Origin: Chloroflexus sp. Y-396-1
GTDB lineage: Bacteria > Chloroflexota > Chloroflexia > Chloroflexales > Chloroflexaceae
Direction: 5' to 3'
NCBI RefSeq assembly: GCF_000516515.1
Contig: NZ_KI911784.1
Coordinates: 1,458,881 to 1,522,880 of the forward strand
DNA length: 64,000 bases
Position numbers and translations under genes: made by a program. Shown here in pieces: positions 36,427 to 45,802 of the stretch (position 1 is the first letter of the stretch; each line of letters starts with the position of its first letter). Under the pieces are notes generated by a model, which was not told where the DNA came from, made no database searches, and worked only from the letters and a program-made list of their open reading frames with translations.

Positions 36427-36804
36427 GACAACTCACTTTCTAGCCTGAGAAGTGGTTTTCTGCTATTCTCACCATACAACAGAATTGCATAGAAAACAAG
36501 ATATTTTTGTCATATGTGTCAATTGCGCATATTGCTATCGTTTGAAGGGTATACCGCGTTATCGGCTTAAAGGAAGTCTAAGCTATTGTATCATGACTAC
36601 TGTGGATTGTGATGGCACAATCGGCGCGAAAAATGAGATCGCACCGGTATACCCTTCATTATCAGAGAGGAACGGGTATAGGTGAGTGCCCAACCTGCTC
36701 CCTGGCGTATGCTGATCAGTCGTACAACAGAGCTATTTGACTGCCTTAGAACGTGCGGATGCCGGAAAAAGAATCTTCAAACACGTTGCATCGCAGACCG
36801 GCTG
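36427..36804. other. Spacer within the ccm locus holding inverted repeats
   Basis: About 380 bases between ccmB and ccmC, unusual inside an otherwise tight operon. It contains perfect 14-base inverted repeats at 36543-36556 and 36645-36658 and a smaller ATTGTG/CACAAT dyad at 36606-36621. No gene seen; see findings. Confidence 0.6.
36543..36658. repeat. 116-base element with perfect 14-base inverted ends
   Basis: TGAAGGGTATACCG at 36543-36556 and CGGTATACCCTTCA at 36645-36658. The interior holds a 6-base dyad (ATTGTG ATGG CACAAT). Possible MITE or operator pair; no flanking duplication is obvious. Confidence 0.6.
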
Positions 36805-37554
36805 TTACGACTCCCACACAAATGGAAACAGCAACAGTGATGCGGTGAAGGTTGCGACCACATAGGCAAACAAGAACCGTAGCGAACCAAAGACAGCATC
36901 GAAGGTGACATTTTCCAGCGTTTGGGCAGTGCCCTGAATAGCAACAATCAGTGGGGCAACCAGCAAAGGAAACGAAAGCACGGCGAACAACGCACCTTTG
37001 AAACTAGCCCGAGAGATGATAGCAGCAATGATGGTTGTGGCGGAGGTTAGAGCCAGGCCGCCCATTGCTAACATCGCCCCAAAGGCGAACGGACTACCAA
37101 CGCGGACGCGCAGTAAGACAATAAAGAGCAGACTCGTCACTAGGTTGAGGGTAAGAACCAACATGAGGTTAAAGCAAAATTTGCCCAGAAAGACAGCGGT
37201 CGGTGAGGCAGTCAATCGCAGTGCCGTGAGTGTTCTGGTCTCTTCTTCGTAGACGAAACTGCGTGACAGACCATTGAGTGCGGCAAACAGCAGGGCAATC
37301 CACAAGAGAGCCGATTGGATAAGCAGAGCTTCTTGAGTGCGGCGCAGACCAAGAAAGCCGACGCCGAGGCTGATCGCAGTTGTGGCACTTATGGCGAAGA
37401 GTAAGAGTGTGTTGATCGCATAGCGCGTGCGAAGTTCGCAGGCAATATCTTTGCGGAAGATTGCCCATGCAGCACGAAAGGTGGCAACAATACCGTTAGC
37501 CGGTATCGCCGGAATGTCGGTGTCTGGTGAATCTATGTCAATGGATTGAGTCAT
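36805..37554 (-). CDS. ccmB: CcmB, haem ABC exporter permease subunit
   Basis: 249 residues with six membrane helices. FRKDIACELRTRYAINTLLL near residue 35 and RSFVYEEETRTLTALRLTAS near 105 are CcmB signatures. With CcmA and CcmC it forms the complex that releases haem-loaded CcmE. It starts 15 bases after ccmA. Confidence 0.92.
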   Translation of the reverse strand: MTQSIDIDSPDTDIPAIPANGIVATFRAAWAIFRKDIACELRTRYAINTLLLFAISATTAISLGVGFLGLRRTQEALLIQSALLWIALLFAALNGLSRSFVYEEETRTLTALRLTASPTAVFLGKFCFNLMLVLTLNLVTSLLFIVLLRVRVGSPFAFGAMLAMGGLALTSATTIIAAIISRASFKGALFAVLSFPLLVAPLIVAIQGTAQTLENVTFDAVFGSLRFLFAYVVATFTASLLLFPFVWES

Positions 37555-37569
37555 ATAGACCTATGTTCG

Positions 37570-38187
37570 CTATTCGATTCCCAATTTCAGTAAGAGATCA
37601 GCATACCGTAATTCGCGTGGATCGTTGGTGGCAATGACCGTCAAGCCACGCCGGCGCTGAGCCGTGATGATTCGATCAACAAACGCCGTTCCTCGTTCGT
37701 CGAGGGTTACTGTCGGCTCATCAAGTAAGAGTACCGGTGGCCGATGAAGCAGGGCAAAGGCGTAACGCAGGCGCTGCGTCATTCCTGATGAATAAGCGGC
37801 AAGTTGGTCGTCGCCACGATGTCCTAGCCCAACTAGCTCAAGCAACTCGTACAGCGCTGTATCCGATACAGGCAGTCCGCGGACTTGCGCGAAAAAGCGT
37901 AAATTTTCGATCCCGCTTAGCTCGCGGTAGAGCGATAAATCGGGAGCCACCCATCCGATAAGATGACGAGCATCGCGTGGGGCGAATTGCTGTTTACCAA
38001 TAGTGTAATAGACGGTCCCGCCAGCAGGTACCTGGAGGCCAGCTAGGATGCGCAACAGGGTGCTCTTGCCGCTCCCATTTGGCCCACTGACGACCAACAC
38101 TTCGCCACGGTGAAGTTCAAAACTGATCCCGCTTAGGATGATGCGGGCATTGTATCCGGCGCTGAGTTGTGATACGTACAATTGCAT
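37570..38187 (-). CDS. ccmA: CcmA, haem exporter ATP-binding subunit
   Basis: 205 residues, usual length. Walker A VSGPNGSGKSTLLRIL near 35, signature AYSSGMTQRLRYAFAL near 128 (a loose LSGGQ), Walker B PPVLLLDEPTVTLDE near 150, H-loop replaced by a Asn-containing TVIATNDPRELRYA. The Asn in place of the H-loop His is seen in the read sequence. First gene of the ccm series. Confidence 0.92.
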   Translation of the reverse strand: MQLYVSQLSAGYNARIILSGISFELHRGEVLVVSGPNGSGKSTLLRILAGLQVPAGGTVYYTIGKQQFAPRDARHLIGWVAPDLSLYRELSGIENLRFFAQVRGLPVSDTALYELLELVGLGHRGDDQLAAYSSGMTQRLRYAFALLHRPPVLLLDEPTVTLDERGTAFVDRIITAQRRRGLTVIATNDPRELRYADLLLKLGIE

Positions 38188-38258
38188 ATACTGTTTTGCT
38201 TGCTGTAACGCTGCCCCTGACAGAGATTTCCCTGGAAGGTGGTCAGCGTGGTATGCAG

Positions 38259-38267
38259 ATTATACCA
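38259..38267 (-). promoter_or_regulatory. Extended -10 promoter of the ccm operon
   Basis: On the minus strand TGGTATAAT, an extended -10 box with perfect TATAAT (38264-38259), 72 bases before ccmA. The -35 region (CACTGT) is poor, as often with extended -10 promoters. Confidence 0.45.
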
Positions 38268-38371
38268 GGATCGTAGCGGTAACAGTGATACTTCTAGCAA
38301 AGCGCGGGAATTTTCAAAGTTTTCCGTTTTCGGTCTGGCTGTGAGAGCGTGAACCAGTGCATACCATGCCA

Positions 38372-38391
38372 GGGCGCACCGTGGTGCGCCC
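38372..38391. terminator. GC-rich hairpin after the SGNH hydrolase gene
   Basis: GGGCGCACC (38372-38380) and GGTGCGCCC (38383-38391), nearly loopless in perfect pairing. It sits 22 bases past the stop of the minus-strand SGNH gene and lacks a T tract. Confidence 0.45.
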
Positions 38392-38412
38392 CGGCAAGAT
38401 GTGTGGGTTTAA

Positions 38413-40974
38413 TCATCGATTAATGAGCGGAATGTATATCGGAAAGTCTGTTGATTGTCCGGGCGCGTTGCCATGGGTTGGGCTCGGCGTCAAAGTGACC
38501 GTCGGGCTGGCCGTCGCCGTCGGGCTGGCCGTCGCCGTCGGGCTGGCCGTCGCCGTCGGGCTGGCCGTCGCCGTCGGGCTGGCCGTCGCCGTCGGGCTGG
38601 CCGTCGCCGTCGGGCTGGCCGTCGCCGTCGGGCTGGCCGTCGCCGTCGGGCTGGCCGTCGCCGTCGGGCTGGCCGTCGCCGTCGGGCTGGCCGTCGCCGT
38701 CGGGCTGGCCGTCGCCGTCGGGCTGGCCGTCGCCGTTGGGCTGGCCGTCGCCGTCGGGCTGGCCGTTACACTGGTTGTCGAAGGTGTTGAGGTACTGGTG
38801 ACCGTTGGAATATAGATAGTGGTGGTTGGAGTGGGAGGTGGATCAGGCTCGCGCGGGAGATCAGTGCAGAGAACGTTAGCCCACAATGTTGCCATAGCAC
38901 TGAAACCATCGGCGTTGGGGTGGATATTATCTGCACTTCCATTGGTTGGATTCGTTGTAATGATTTGGCTTGGATTGGTTTCAAAATGAGTGTAGAAATC
39001 AGGCCCTAACCGGATGGGTGCACTATCATCGAGTTCATCAACCAGTTCAACGATACTGGCGTTAAAAGCCTGAGTAGTGGCGCGACGTGTTGCAGCCTGG
39101 GAAGCATTACCATCGTTTCGCCACGGCAGGCGGGCTACCCATAGCGCAAGATCAGGTTTATCCTGGCGGAGTGCATTAATCACTGCCCGCAAGTCCTCTT
39201 TGTAGACACTGGCCGGCATCAAGTTATTGTATATATTTGTCGTGGAGATTGCAGTTGCATCGTTTGTTCCCACCTGCAAGAGAATCTGTTCGGCACCTAA
39301 ATCGGTGACATGCTGACGATACACGTTCGCTTTACCTAGTACATTGAGGTAGCCGCTCGTTCCGACACGGTCTGATCCGGTAGTGTTCCCGTACAAATCG
39401 CGTGCGGTACGAATACCGCTCAACCCATCGTTGAGAATAAAGACCGGGCTGTTGAGACAAGTGGTTAGGAGATCATTCAGCTCGATCTGATAACCGGCAT
39501 AATAGATATTCTGGTAACTACCACTATCGGCCTGGGTATTATCTGATTGCGGGTAGTTACGACCATCGTTACTACGCGGGTAGCCACTGCCGGGGGATGG
39601 CGGACTGGTAAACGGATACCCATCACTCGATCCGGTAAGTGTTGATCCTGGCGGCAAACGGTAGAAAGCCCACTTCCCAGCAGTAATTGAGTCGCCAATG
39701 CTGATCAAAACTCGTCCGTAGCCCACTGGGTTGATAGTACGACTAACCGTTCCTGGTGCGCCATCGATCAGAAGGGTTGCCGTGACAGTATATTCCGCCC
39801 GACGTGGTAGCGTAACATTCGCACGGAAGCCATCATCGATTGTTGTATCATCAATGGTCTGCGAAAAACCGGGACCGTTAATCGTGAAACGCACTCCACT
39901 TAGTCCAGACGGTGGATCGGTAATAGTTGCCTGGAGACGGAGTGTTGGCTCAGTTTGAATATATGGTATTTGGAAGACATCTCTCGTTGTCAACGGCCCT
40001 GGAGCCGGTGATTGACCGGCTGGCAGATCAGCATCAACTATCAGCATACCGCTCACCGGATCAAGCGGGCGTGGTGATCCGTTGGCATCAAGAATTGCCA
40101 GGGTCAGCACCGGTTCGGCCTGGGCTGGTCGGATTAAAAAAGTACGTTCAGCCACAGAGCCGGGTGGTAACAGATGGAGATACTGCACAATCAGTTCCCC
40201 GCTCTCATCATCGTACTCACTGAGATAGTCAATACCCGGGGCGAGAACAACACCAGCCCGTTCAACCGTCACTTTTGCTCCACCTGACCAGTTGCTGATG
40301 CGTAAGCGCGGCGCCCGAACGACGCCATCGGGCGGGTTTACGGCAACCGCGTTAGTGGATGCTAACCCTGCACTGCTCGTAGTAGTCACACCGGCCAGAC
40401 CAGGATCGGTCACCATTTTCGGTAACTCATCGACTGCCCAGGCATCGAGATAGAGCAGCCAGTATTGCTGTGTCGGCACGCGCTTCACCAATTGGAGTGC
40501 GGCACCGGTTCCGGTATTAGCTGCCAGATAGGGACCAGAGAGATTTACCTGTTCACCATTAACAGTTATTGCAATTTGTCCACCGGCCCAAACCTCGTAG
40601 CTAATCGTGTGGTCAGCATCGGCATAGACGACCAGGGCACGCAACGAAGAGGCACGTACCAACTCTGGCGGTGCTGTCAACAGGCGATTATTGGCGAGAC
40701 GTGCCGTAACCAGCGGTGTGGCATCGGCGATCAGATTACGATTGCCGGACGGATCGCGGCGTAGATCGCGCCATGTCGTAATACCGGTTTGGGTAAATGT
40801 GAGTGCAAAGCGTCCGGGCATCGTGATGTTCACATCACCACTGATTGTTGTTTGCGCGATTAAGCCGGTATGAAAAGACTGTGCGGCGACCGGGGGCCGA
40901 TCAGCTCGAACGATTATGCCCCAGACCATCGTTACTACGAACGCGATCAGCAACAAACGACGGATAACTGGCAT
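38413..40974 (-). CDS. Secreted SGNH/GDSL hydrolase with Thr/Pro/Ser repeat region
   Basis: 853 residues. Signal peptide about 1-32. About 390 residues of beta-rich modules precede the SGNH domain, whose blocks are ISIGDSITAGK (nucleophile Ser, about 428), LQVGTNDAT (block III, about 569) and DNIHPNADGF (Asp-x2-His, about 683). Such enzymes remove acyl groups from glycans or lipids. After it comes a linker of TASPTA units, then the end FPIYIPLINR. The linker is coded by fourteen 18-base repeats. The short tail with Tyr-Ile-Pro recurs in the glycosidase-like protein at 46244. The gene lies beside the amino-sugar cluster, so a surface glycan is a reasonable substrate. Confidence 0.88.
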   Translation of the reverse strand: MPVIRRLLLIAFVVTMVWGIIVRADRPPVAAQSFHTGLIAQTTISGDVNITMPGRFALTFTQTGITTWRDLRRDPSGNRNLIADATPLVTARLANNRLLTAPPELVRASSLRALVVYADADHTISYEVWAGGQIAITVNGEQVNLSGPYLAANTGTGAALQLVKRVPTQQYWLLYLDAWAVDELPKMVTDPGLAGVTTTSSAGLASTNAVAVNPPDGVVRAPRLRISNWSGGAKVTVERAGVVLAPGIDYLSEYDDESGELIVQYLHLLPPGSVAERTFLIRPAQAEPVLTLAILDANGSPRPLDPVSGMLIVDADLPAGQSPAPGPLTTRDVFQIPYIQTEPTLRLQATITDPPSGLSGVRFTINGPGFSQTIDDTTIDDGFRANVTLPRRAEYTVTATLLIDGAPGTVSRTINPVGYGRVLISIGDSITAGKWAFYRLPPGSTLTGSSDGYPFTSPPSPGSGYPRSNDGRNYPQSDNTQADSGSYQNIYYAGYQIELNDLLTTCLNSPVFILNDGLSGIRTARDLYGNTTGSDRVGTSGYLNVLGKANVYRQHVTDLGAEQILLQVGTNDATAISTTNIYNNLMPASVYKEDLRAVINALRQDKPDLALWVARLPWRNDGNASQAATRRATTQAFNASIVELVDELDDSAPIRLGPDFYTHFETNPSQIITTNPTNGSADNIHPNADGFSAMATLWANVLCTDLPREPDPPPTPTTTIYIPTVTSTSTPSTTSVTASPTATASPTATASPTATASPTATASPTATASPTATASPTATASPTATASPTATASPTATASPTATASPTATASPTATASPTATASPTVTLTPSPTHGNAPGQSTDFPIYIPLINR
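38509..38760. repeat. Fourteen 18-base tandem repeats inside the SGNH gene
   Basis: Fourteen in-phase copies of GGCCGTCGCCGTCGGGCT from 38509 to 38760 (one C-to-T variant near 38736), coding for the six-residue unit Thr-Ala-Ser-Pro-Thr-Ala on the minus strand. Copy number is likely to vary between strains by slippage. Confidence 0.95.
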
Positions 40975-41025
40975 ACGATCAACCCTTAATTTTTTGGTAT
41001 CTACTACCTTGTCAGGAATGTTCTA

Positions 41026-42975
41026 TTAATCACTGGCCAGTTGTCTACGCCACAACGGTTCGCCCACCGCCTGTTCTTGTGGTTTCGGTTCAGCCATCGG
41101 AACCGGTATAGGCTGTTTGAAGGTGGGTACCAATCGATGCAGAACGTGGAGTATGACCTCTTTGTTATCATTGATTGCCGCCGTTTCGAGGACACGAATC
41201 TGTTCGGCCAGCGCACGTGGCACGAAGCGCGAGGCATTACGAGCGATAAAGATCTTTGCATGATCGGTGCGTTCGTATTCCTCGCCCTCAACGAATAGCT
41301 CTTCGTAGAGTTTCTCGCCTGGACGTAAACCGGTAAAGACAATATCGATGTCACGACCGACTTTCAAGCCGGATAATTCAATCATATCGCGGGCGAGATC
41401 AACAATCCGGATCGGTTCTCCCATATCGAGAACAAATACCTCGCCACCCTTCCCCAGCACTGCCGCTTGCAGCGTCAACTGCACTGCCTCGGGAATAGTC
41501 ATAAAGAAGCGCCGCATCTCTGGATGGGTCACTGTGACGGGGCCACCCATGGCGATCTGTTGTTTAAACGTCAGCACCACCGAACCGCGCGAACCCAGAA
41601 CGTTCCCGAAGCGCACAGCCACGTAGGCACGGCCACTCTGACGCGCTGCCTCGTGTACCAGGAGCTCGGCCACCCGTTTTGTGGCACCCATGACACTGGT
41701 CGGATTAACAGCCTTATCGCTCGAGATCATCACGAAATGACTTACATCTACTCGCATGGCTGCGCTTAGCAGGTTACGGGTACCCAGCACATTATTGGTA
41801 ACCGCTTCAGAAGGATGGAGTTCCATCAGTGGCACATGCTTGTGCGCAGCAGCGTGAAAGACAACTTCTGGTCGGTGTTGCTCAAAAACGTGCACGATCC
41901 GCTCAACGAAGCGAATATCGGCAATAACGACTGAGAGCTTCGTTGTTGATGGAAGCAGCCGACGTAATTCTTGCTCGATCGTGAAGACCGAGTTCTCGCC
42001 ATGTCCAAGAATAATCAGCTCGGCCGGATGGGCGCGCAGAATCTGGCGACAGAGTTCTGAACCAATTGAGCCACCGCCGCCAGTAACCATTACCCGTTTC
42101 CCCCGGAGGAGATTGTGAACGGCTCTAATGTCAGTCTGTACCGGCGGACGACGGAGTAGATCTTCGATCTGGACATTGCGTAACTGATTCACGCTTACTT
42201 TGCCGTCGAGCATCTCGTAAAGCCCGGGAATGATTTTGGTCTTCACGCCAGTGCGGTCGCACAGTTCCACAATGCTACGGATGTCTTTGCCGGCTGCCGA
42301 AGGCATCGCGATAATCACATAATCTACTCTATGTTCGCGAGCAAGGCGTGGAATATCGTAGCGACTCCCAGCTACCGGCACGCCATGGATATGCATTCCC
42401 TGCTTGAGAGGATCATCATCAAGAAAACCGACGGCAACGATCCCAAGCTGCGGATTATCACGCAGTTCGCGGGCGATCATCGTACCGGCCGAACCAGCAC
42501 CCATGATCAAGACCCGCTGCAATCGACCGTTCTGCTCGGACAACAATTTCCGTTTGCGGATTACCTGATGCCAGCGAATGCGGGCCAACAAGCGGGGCGT
42601 AATCGTAGCCGCCAGCCCGAAGCAGAAGAAGATGATCGGTACCGACCGTGGCAAGAGAGCCATTGGCGTCATACCGGCAACGATGAACGCCACCGGCGTC
42701 GAGATGATCATTGCCCACGAAAGCGCTGAAATCAACAATAGTAATTCATCGATAGAAGCGTACCGCCAGTAGCGTGAGTAGATGCCAAAACGACGAAAGA
42801 CGAGCAAATGTACTGGGGTAGTAATTGTTGCGAGGATAAACCAACCGAGCAGTGAATTGCCTTGCGGCCAATCATCAAGCCTTACTATGAAGCTCAAGTA
42901 GGCCATAAGCGGCAAGAGCACAGCATCTAAGATGAGGAAATAACGATTACGAGTGGGTGATGGTACAAGCTTCAA
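41026..42975 (-). CDS. Membrane UDP-GlcNAc 4,6-dehydratase (PglF/WbpM/CapD type)
   Basis: 649 residues. Four N-terminal membrane helices, a first Rossmann-type region (RVLIMGAGSAGTMIARELRD near 155) and the catalytic NAD domain with VTGGGGSIGSELCRQILRA near 297 and SSDKAVNPTSVMGATKRVAE near 405. In place of the usual Tyr of SDR enzymes there is Met before the Ala-Thr-Lys, a mark of the PglF/FlaA1 dehydratase group. It makes UDP-2-acetamido-2,6-dideoxy-4-hexulose. It is the first reaction of the set encoded at 43186 and 44404. Confidence 0.92.
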   Translation of the reverse strand: MKLVPSPTRNRYFLILDAVLLPLMAYLSFIVRLDDWPQGNSLLGWFILATITTPVHLLVFRRFGIYSRYWRYASIDELLLLISALSWAMIISTPVAFIVAGMTPMALLPRSVPIIFFCFGLAATITPRLLARIRWHQVIRKRKLLSEQNGRLQRVLIMGAGSAGTMIARELRDNPQLGIVAVGFLDDDPLKQGMHIHGVPVAGSRYDIPRLAREHRVDYVIIAMPSAAGKDIRSIVELCDRTGVKTKIIPGLYEMLDGKVSVNQLRNVQIEDLLRRPPVQTDIRAVHNLLRGKRVMVTGGGGSIGSELCRQILRAHPAELIILGHGENSVFTIEQELRRLLPSTTKLSVVIADIRFVERIVHVFEQHRPEVVFHAAAHKHVPLMELHPSEAVTNNVLGTRNLLSAAMRVDVSHFVMISSDKAVNPTSVMGATKRVAELLVHEAARQSGRAYVAVRFGNVLGSRGSVVLTFKQQIAMGGPVTVTHPEMRRFFMTIPEAVQLTLQAAVLGKGGEVFVLDMGEPIRIVDLARDMIELSGLKVGRDIDIVFTGLRPGEKLYEELFVEGEEYERTDHAKIFIARNASRFVPRALAEQIRVLETAAINDNKEVILHVLHRLVPTFKQPIPVPMAEPKPQEQAVGEPLWRRQLASD

Positions 42976-43185
42976 GCCGGGCTCCTTTCCGACTGCTGCG
43001 GTTTATTGTGCAGCGTAGGTGGTGAGGAAGCTGGCAAAGGTAACGCTGCTGGTAATCGTGTTCGGTTCTGTTACCAATGCTATGAACTGTAGGTGAACAA
43101 TCGATGTGGTTCGCAACCATTGATGATAAAAATCCTGTCACAAGGTGCACATTTCACTATCGTTGCCGTTGCCACATGAGATGAG

Positions 43186-44358
43186 TCAAATCAAGGCCTG
43201 CCGCAGATGATGAGCAACTTCAGCAACTTGCTCCTCGCGCATCACGCTCGAAAAAGGTAGCGCCAGTGATCGATCACCAAGCCGTTCGGTGATCGGAAAA
43301 TCACCCGGTTCGTACCCAAACATCCTGCGGTAAAAGGGTTGCAAGTGAATCGGCGTAAAGTATGGGCGACTGGGAATACCAGCGGCAGCTAGCCGGCGCA
43401 TCACCGTGTTACGGTCGGCAGGTGGCAAAATGCGTACTACGTAGACAAACCAACTCATGCGGGTAGTGTATGGGCTAAGTTGCGGGCGTTCGACCAGTTC
43501 GAGATCGGCCAGTTGTTCGTTATACCAGGCAGCAACCTGTGCACGACGGGCAATCAATTCTTCAATTCTCTGCAATTGGATAACACCGAGCGCTGCACTC
43601 ATTTCATCCAACCGATAGTTGTAGCCAAGCCGAGTATGGTTGAGCCAGGCATCAAAAACATCACGCCCTTGATTACGTAGTGAGCGAAACAACTGTGCCC
43701 AATCGTCGTGGCGCGTGACGATCATGCCACCTTCACCGGTCGTCATCTGTTTGTTGGGATAAAAGGCAAAGACGGCTGCATCGCTCAGAGTACCTGCCAT
43801 TTTCCCTTTGTAGGTGGAGCCAATAGCTTCACACGCATCTTCGATCACGTATAACCCATATTCGGCTGCTATGGCATTAATGGGGTCCATATCAGCCGGT
43901 TGGCCGAAGGCATGAACCGGCATAATGGCCTTAAGCGCACCACGTGCGTTGTATTGACGCGGTAACCACCGCTGCGAAGAGGCGCCGCCACGCATCAGAT
44001 CGGTTACAGCCTCGGCCACAAGTTGCGGATCGATATTCCCGGTGACCGGATCAACATCAACGAAGACCGGAACAGCCCGTTCGTACAGGATGCTGTTGGC
44101 CGAAGCGATAAACGAGAATGGCGTCGTAATCACCAGATCACCATCGCGGGCATCGGTGGCAATACAGCAGAGATGTAACCCACTGGTGCCTGAGTTTACG
44201 CCTATGGCATGCGGCAAGCCAACATAGCGGGCCATTGCCTGTTCAAAGGCATTGATCTGCGGCCCGATACTGAGATAACTGGTACGTAACACTTGCTGAA
44301 CAGCCTGAATCTCGGCTTCGGTAATATCGGGTGATGACATTGGAATTGACACGAGCAC
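43186..44358 (-). CDS. PLP aminotransferase, DegT/DnrJ/EryC1 family (PglE-like)
   Basis: 390 residues, typical length. HAIGVNSGTSGLHLC near 55 and VIEDACEAIGSTYKG near 170 are the cofactor-binding blocks; the PLP Lys is in FAFYPNKQMTTGEGG near 203. It would aminate C4 of the 4-keto sugar made by the dehydratase. It sits 45 bases from the acyltransferase gene on the same strand. Perosamine or other 4-amino sugars are possible alternatives. Confidence 0.9.
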   Translation of the reverse strand: MLVSIPMSSPDITEAEIQAVQQVLRTSYLSIGPQINAFEQAMARYVGLPHAIGVNSGTSGLHLCCIATDARDGDLVITTPFSFIASANSILYERAVPVFVDVDPVTGNIDPQLVAEAVTDLMRGGASSQRWLPRQYNARGALKAIMPVHAFGQPADMDPINAIAAEYGLYVIEDACEAIGSTYKGKMAGTLSDAAVFAFYPNKQMTTGEGGMIVTRHDDWAQLFRSLRNQGRDVFDAWLNHTRLGYNYRLDEMSAALGVIQLQRIEELIARRAQVAAWYNEQLADLELVERPQLSPYTTRMSWFVYVVRILPPADRNTVMRRLAAAGIPSRPYFTPIHLQPFYRRMFGYEPGDFPITERLGDRSLALPFSSVMREEQVAEVAHHLRQALI

Positions 44359-44403
44359 CCCCTACAATTGTTTATGTGACGGATCAAAAGGTTCTCATCG
44401 TTC

Positions 44404-45057
44404 TTATTCACCCACGGCCCGCACGTAGAGTGGTTGCGCGGGGACACCGACGACAACCGTCTCAGCCGGCACATCGCGTTGAACGAGGGCGCCGGCTCCG
44501 ACAGTACTCCATGCCCCGACACGCCGCCGTGGCATCACAGTGGCGCCAATACCAATCAGGGCGCCGATGCCAACCTCTACTTCACCACCGGTATGAACAC
44601 CAGGTGCGATATGCGAATGATCACGGATGTGATTATGATGATCGACCGTGCAGGCAGTATTAAGAATGACATTAGCGCCAATAACACTACCAGGATTAAC
44701 TATCACACCGGCGCAGATCATAGTACCAGGGCCAATCGGAACATCAGCGGCGATAATAGCCGTAGGATGAATAGCCTGGACAAAACGTTCTCCCCGTGCT
44801 TGCAGTTCAGTAAACAAACGCGACCGAATCCGGTTATCACCAATTGCCACAATGACGCCATCGTGCGGAATGGTTGACAGGTCAGTGATAGCTCCCAACA
44901 CCGGTAAACCTACCAGCCGCTGCCCATGACGTCGTGGATCATCGTCGAGATAGCCGATAGGCTGGTACGGTTGACCGCTCGCAGCAGCACACGTCAGAAT
45001 ATCGGCTACAACCTGTCCGTGACCACCTGCACCGATGATCAGAATTCGTTGGGTCAT
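44404..45057 (-). CDS. Sugar O/N-acetyltransferase, NeuD/PglD family
   Basis: 217 residues. The N-terminal part ILIIGAGGHGQVVADIL binds the UDP-sugar; the C-terminal half is a left-handed beta helix of hexapeptide repeats (IGPGTMICAGVIVNPGSVIG, IAPGVHTGGEVEVGIGALIG). The catalytic His is in TACTVDHHNHIRDHSHIAPG near 135. In the Pgl pathway this enzyme acetylates the C4 amine to give UDP-N,N'-diacetylbacillosamine. Sits between PglE-like and PglC-like genes. Confidence 0.9.
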   Translation of the reverse strand: MTQRILIIGAGGHGQVVADILTCAAASGQPYQPIGYLDDDPRRHGQRLVGLPVLGAITDLSTIPHDGVIVAIGDNRIRSRLFTELQARGERFVQAIHPTAIIAADVPIGPGTMICAGVIVNPGSVIGANVILNTACTVDHHNHIRDHSHIAPGVHTGGEVEVGIGALIGIGATVMPRRRVGAWSTVGAGALVQRDVPAETVVVGVPAQPLYVRAVGE

Positions 45058-45142
45058 ACTGAGTTCTCTCTTTACCGATGCGGTGAATTGGTATGATATA
45101 GTTCTGCACCGTTACAGAAACGAGAATCCACTTCCTGCTCGG

Positions 45143-45802
45143 CTAGTCAGTACCAACCGAGCCGGGTTGCAGCGGTGGCACAGGTGCAGATGGTGGTGAA
45201 CCTAAAAATTCTTCGGCAGTCGCACTACCCGGCTGATTAATACCTTCGCGCTTCACCACTTTCCACAGGGTCAGCAGCAGTATCTTCAGATCGAGCCAGA
45301 GCGAGAGCTGATCAACGTATTGCACATCGTAGGCAAATTTCTGCTCCCACGAAAGAGCATTACGTCCGTTGATCTGAGCCAGGCCGGTAATGCCCGGTAA
45401 CACCTCATGGCGGCGCCGCTGTTCAGGGGTATAGCGTTCAAGATACTGCATCAGCAGTGGTCGTGGCCCCACTAGACTCATCTCACCTCGAAGAACGCAG
45501 AAGAGTTCAGGTAACTCATCAAGGCTAGTGCTGCGCAAAAAGCGACCAAATGGTGTCAACCGCTCTGAGTCAGGCAAAAGGCGCCCCTGATCATCACGGG
45601 CATCGGTCATCGTCCGAAACTTTAACATCGTAAACGGACGACCATGAAGACCAGGTCGCTGTTGGCGGAAGATCACACCACGACCTAACTTGATCCGAAC
45701 GAGCAGCGCAATCACTGCCATCACCGGGGCCAAAACAACAAGAGCCGGAATAACAATCACGAGATCAAGCAGACGTTTTCCATAACGGCGATACATAGTC
45801 AT
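45143..45802 (-). CDS. Polyprenyl-phosphate sugar-1-phosphate transferase (PglC-like)
   Basis: 219 residues, the small monotopic phosphoglycosyl transferase form. One N-terminal membrane re-entrant helix ([21 protein letters not shown]), FKFRTM-type block [12 protein letters not shown], the catalytic Asp-Glu in [29 protein letters not shown] and [13 protein letters not shown]. It moves a sugar phosphate from its UDP form to undecaprenyl phosphate, the first step in glycan assembly. First gene of the four-gene set by transcription order. Confidence 0.92.
   Translation of the reverse strand: MTMYRRYGKRLLDLVIVIPALVVLAPVMAVIALLVRIKLGRGVIFRQQRPGLHGRPFTMLKFRTMTDARDDQGRLLPDSERLTPFGRFLRSTSLDELPELFCVLRGEMSLVGPRPLLMQYLERYTPEQRRRHEVLPGITGLAQINGRNALSWEQKFAYDVQYVDQLSLWLDLKILLLTLWKVVKREGINQPGSATAEEFLGSPPSAPVPPLQPGSVGTD

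Noticed and set aside
38357-38815. Val/Gly/Leu/Ala repeat protein on the plus strand
   Set aside because: Antisense translation of the 18-base repeat in the SGNH gene.
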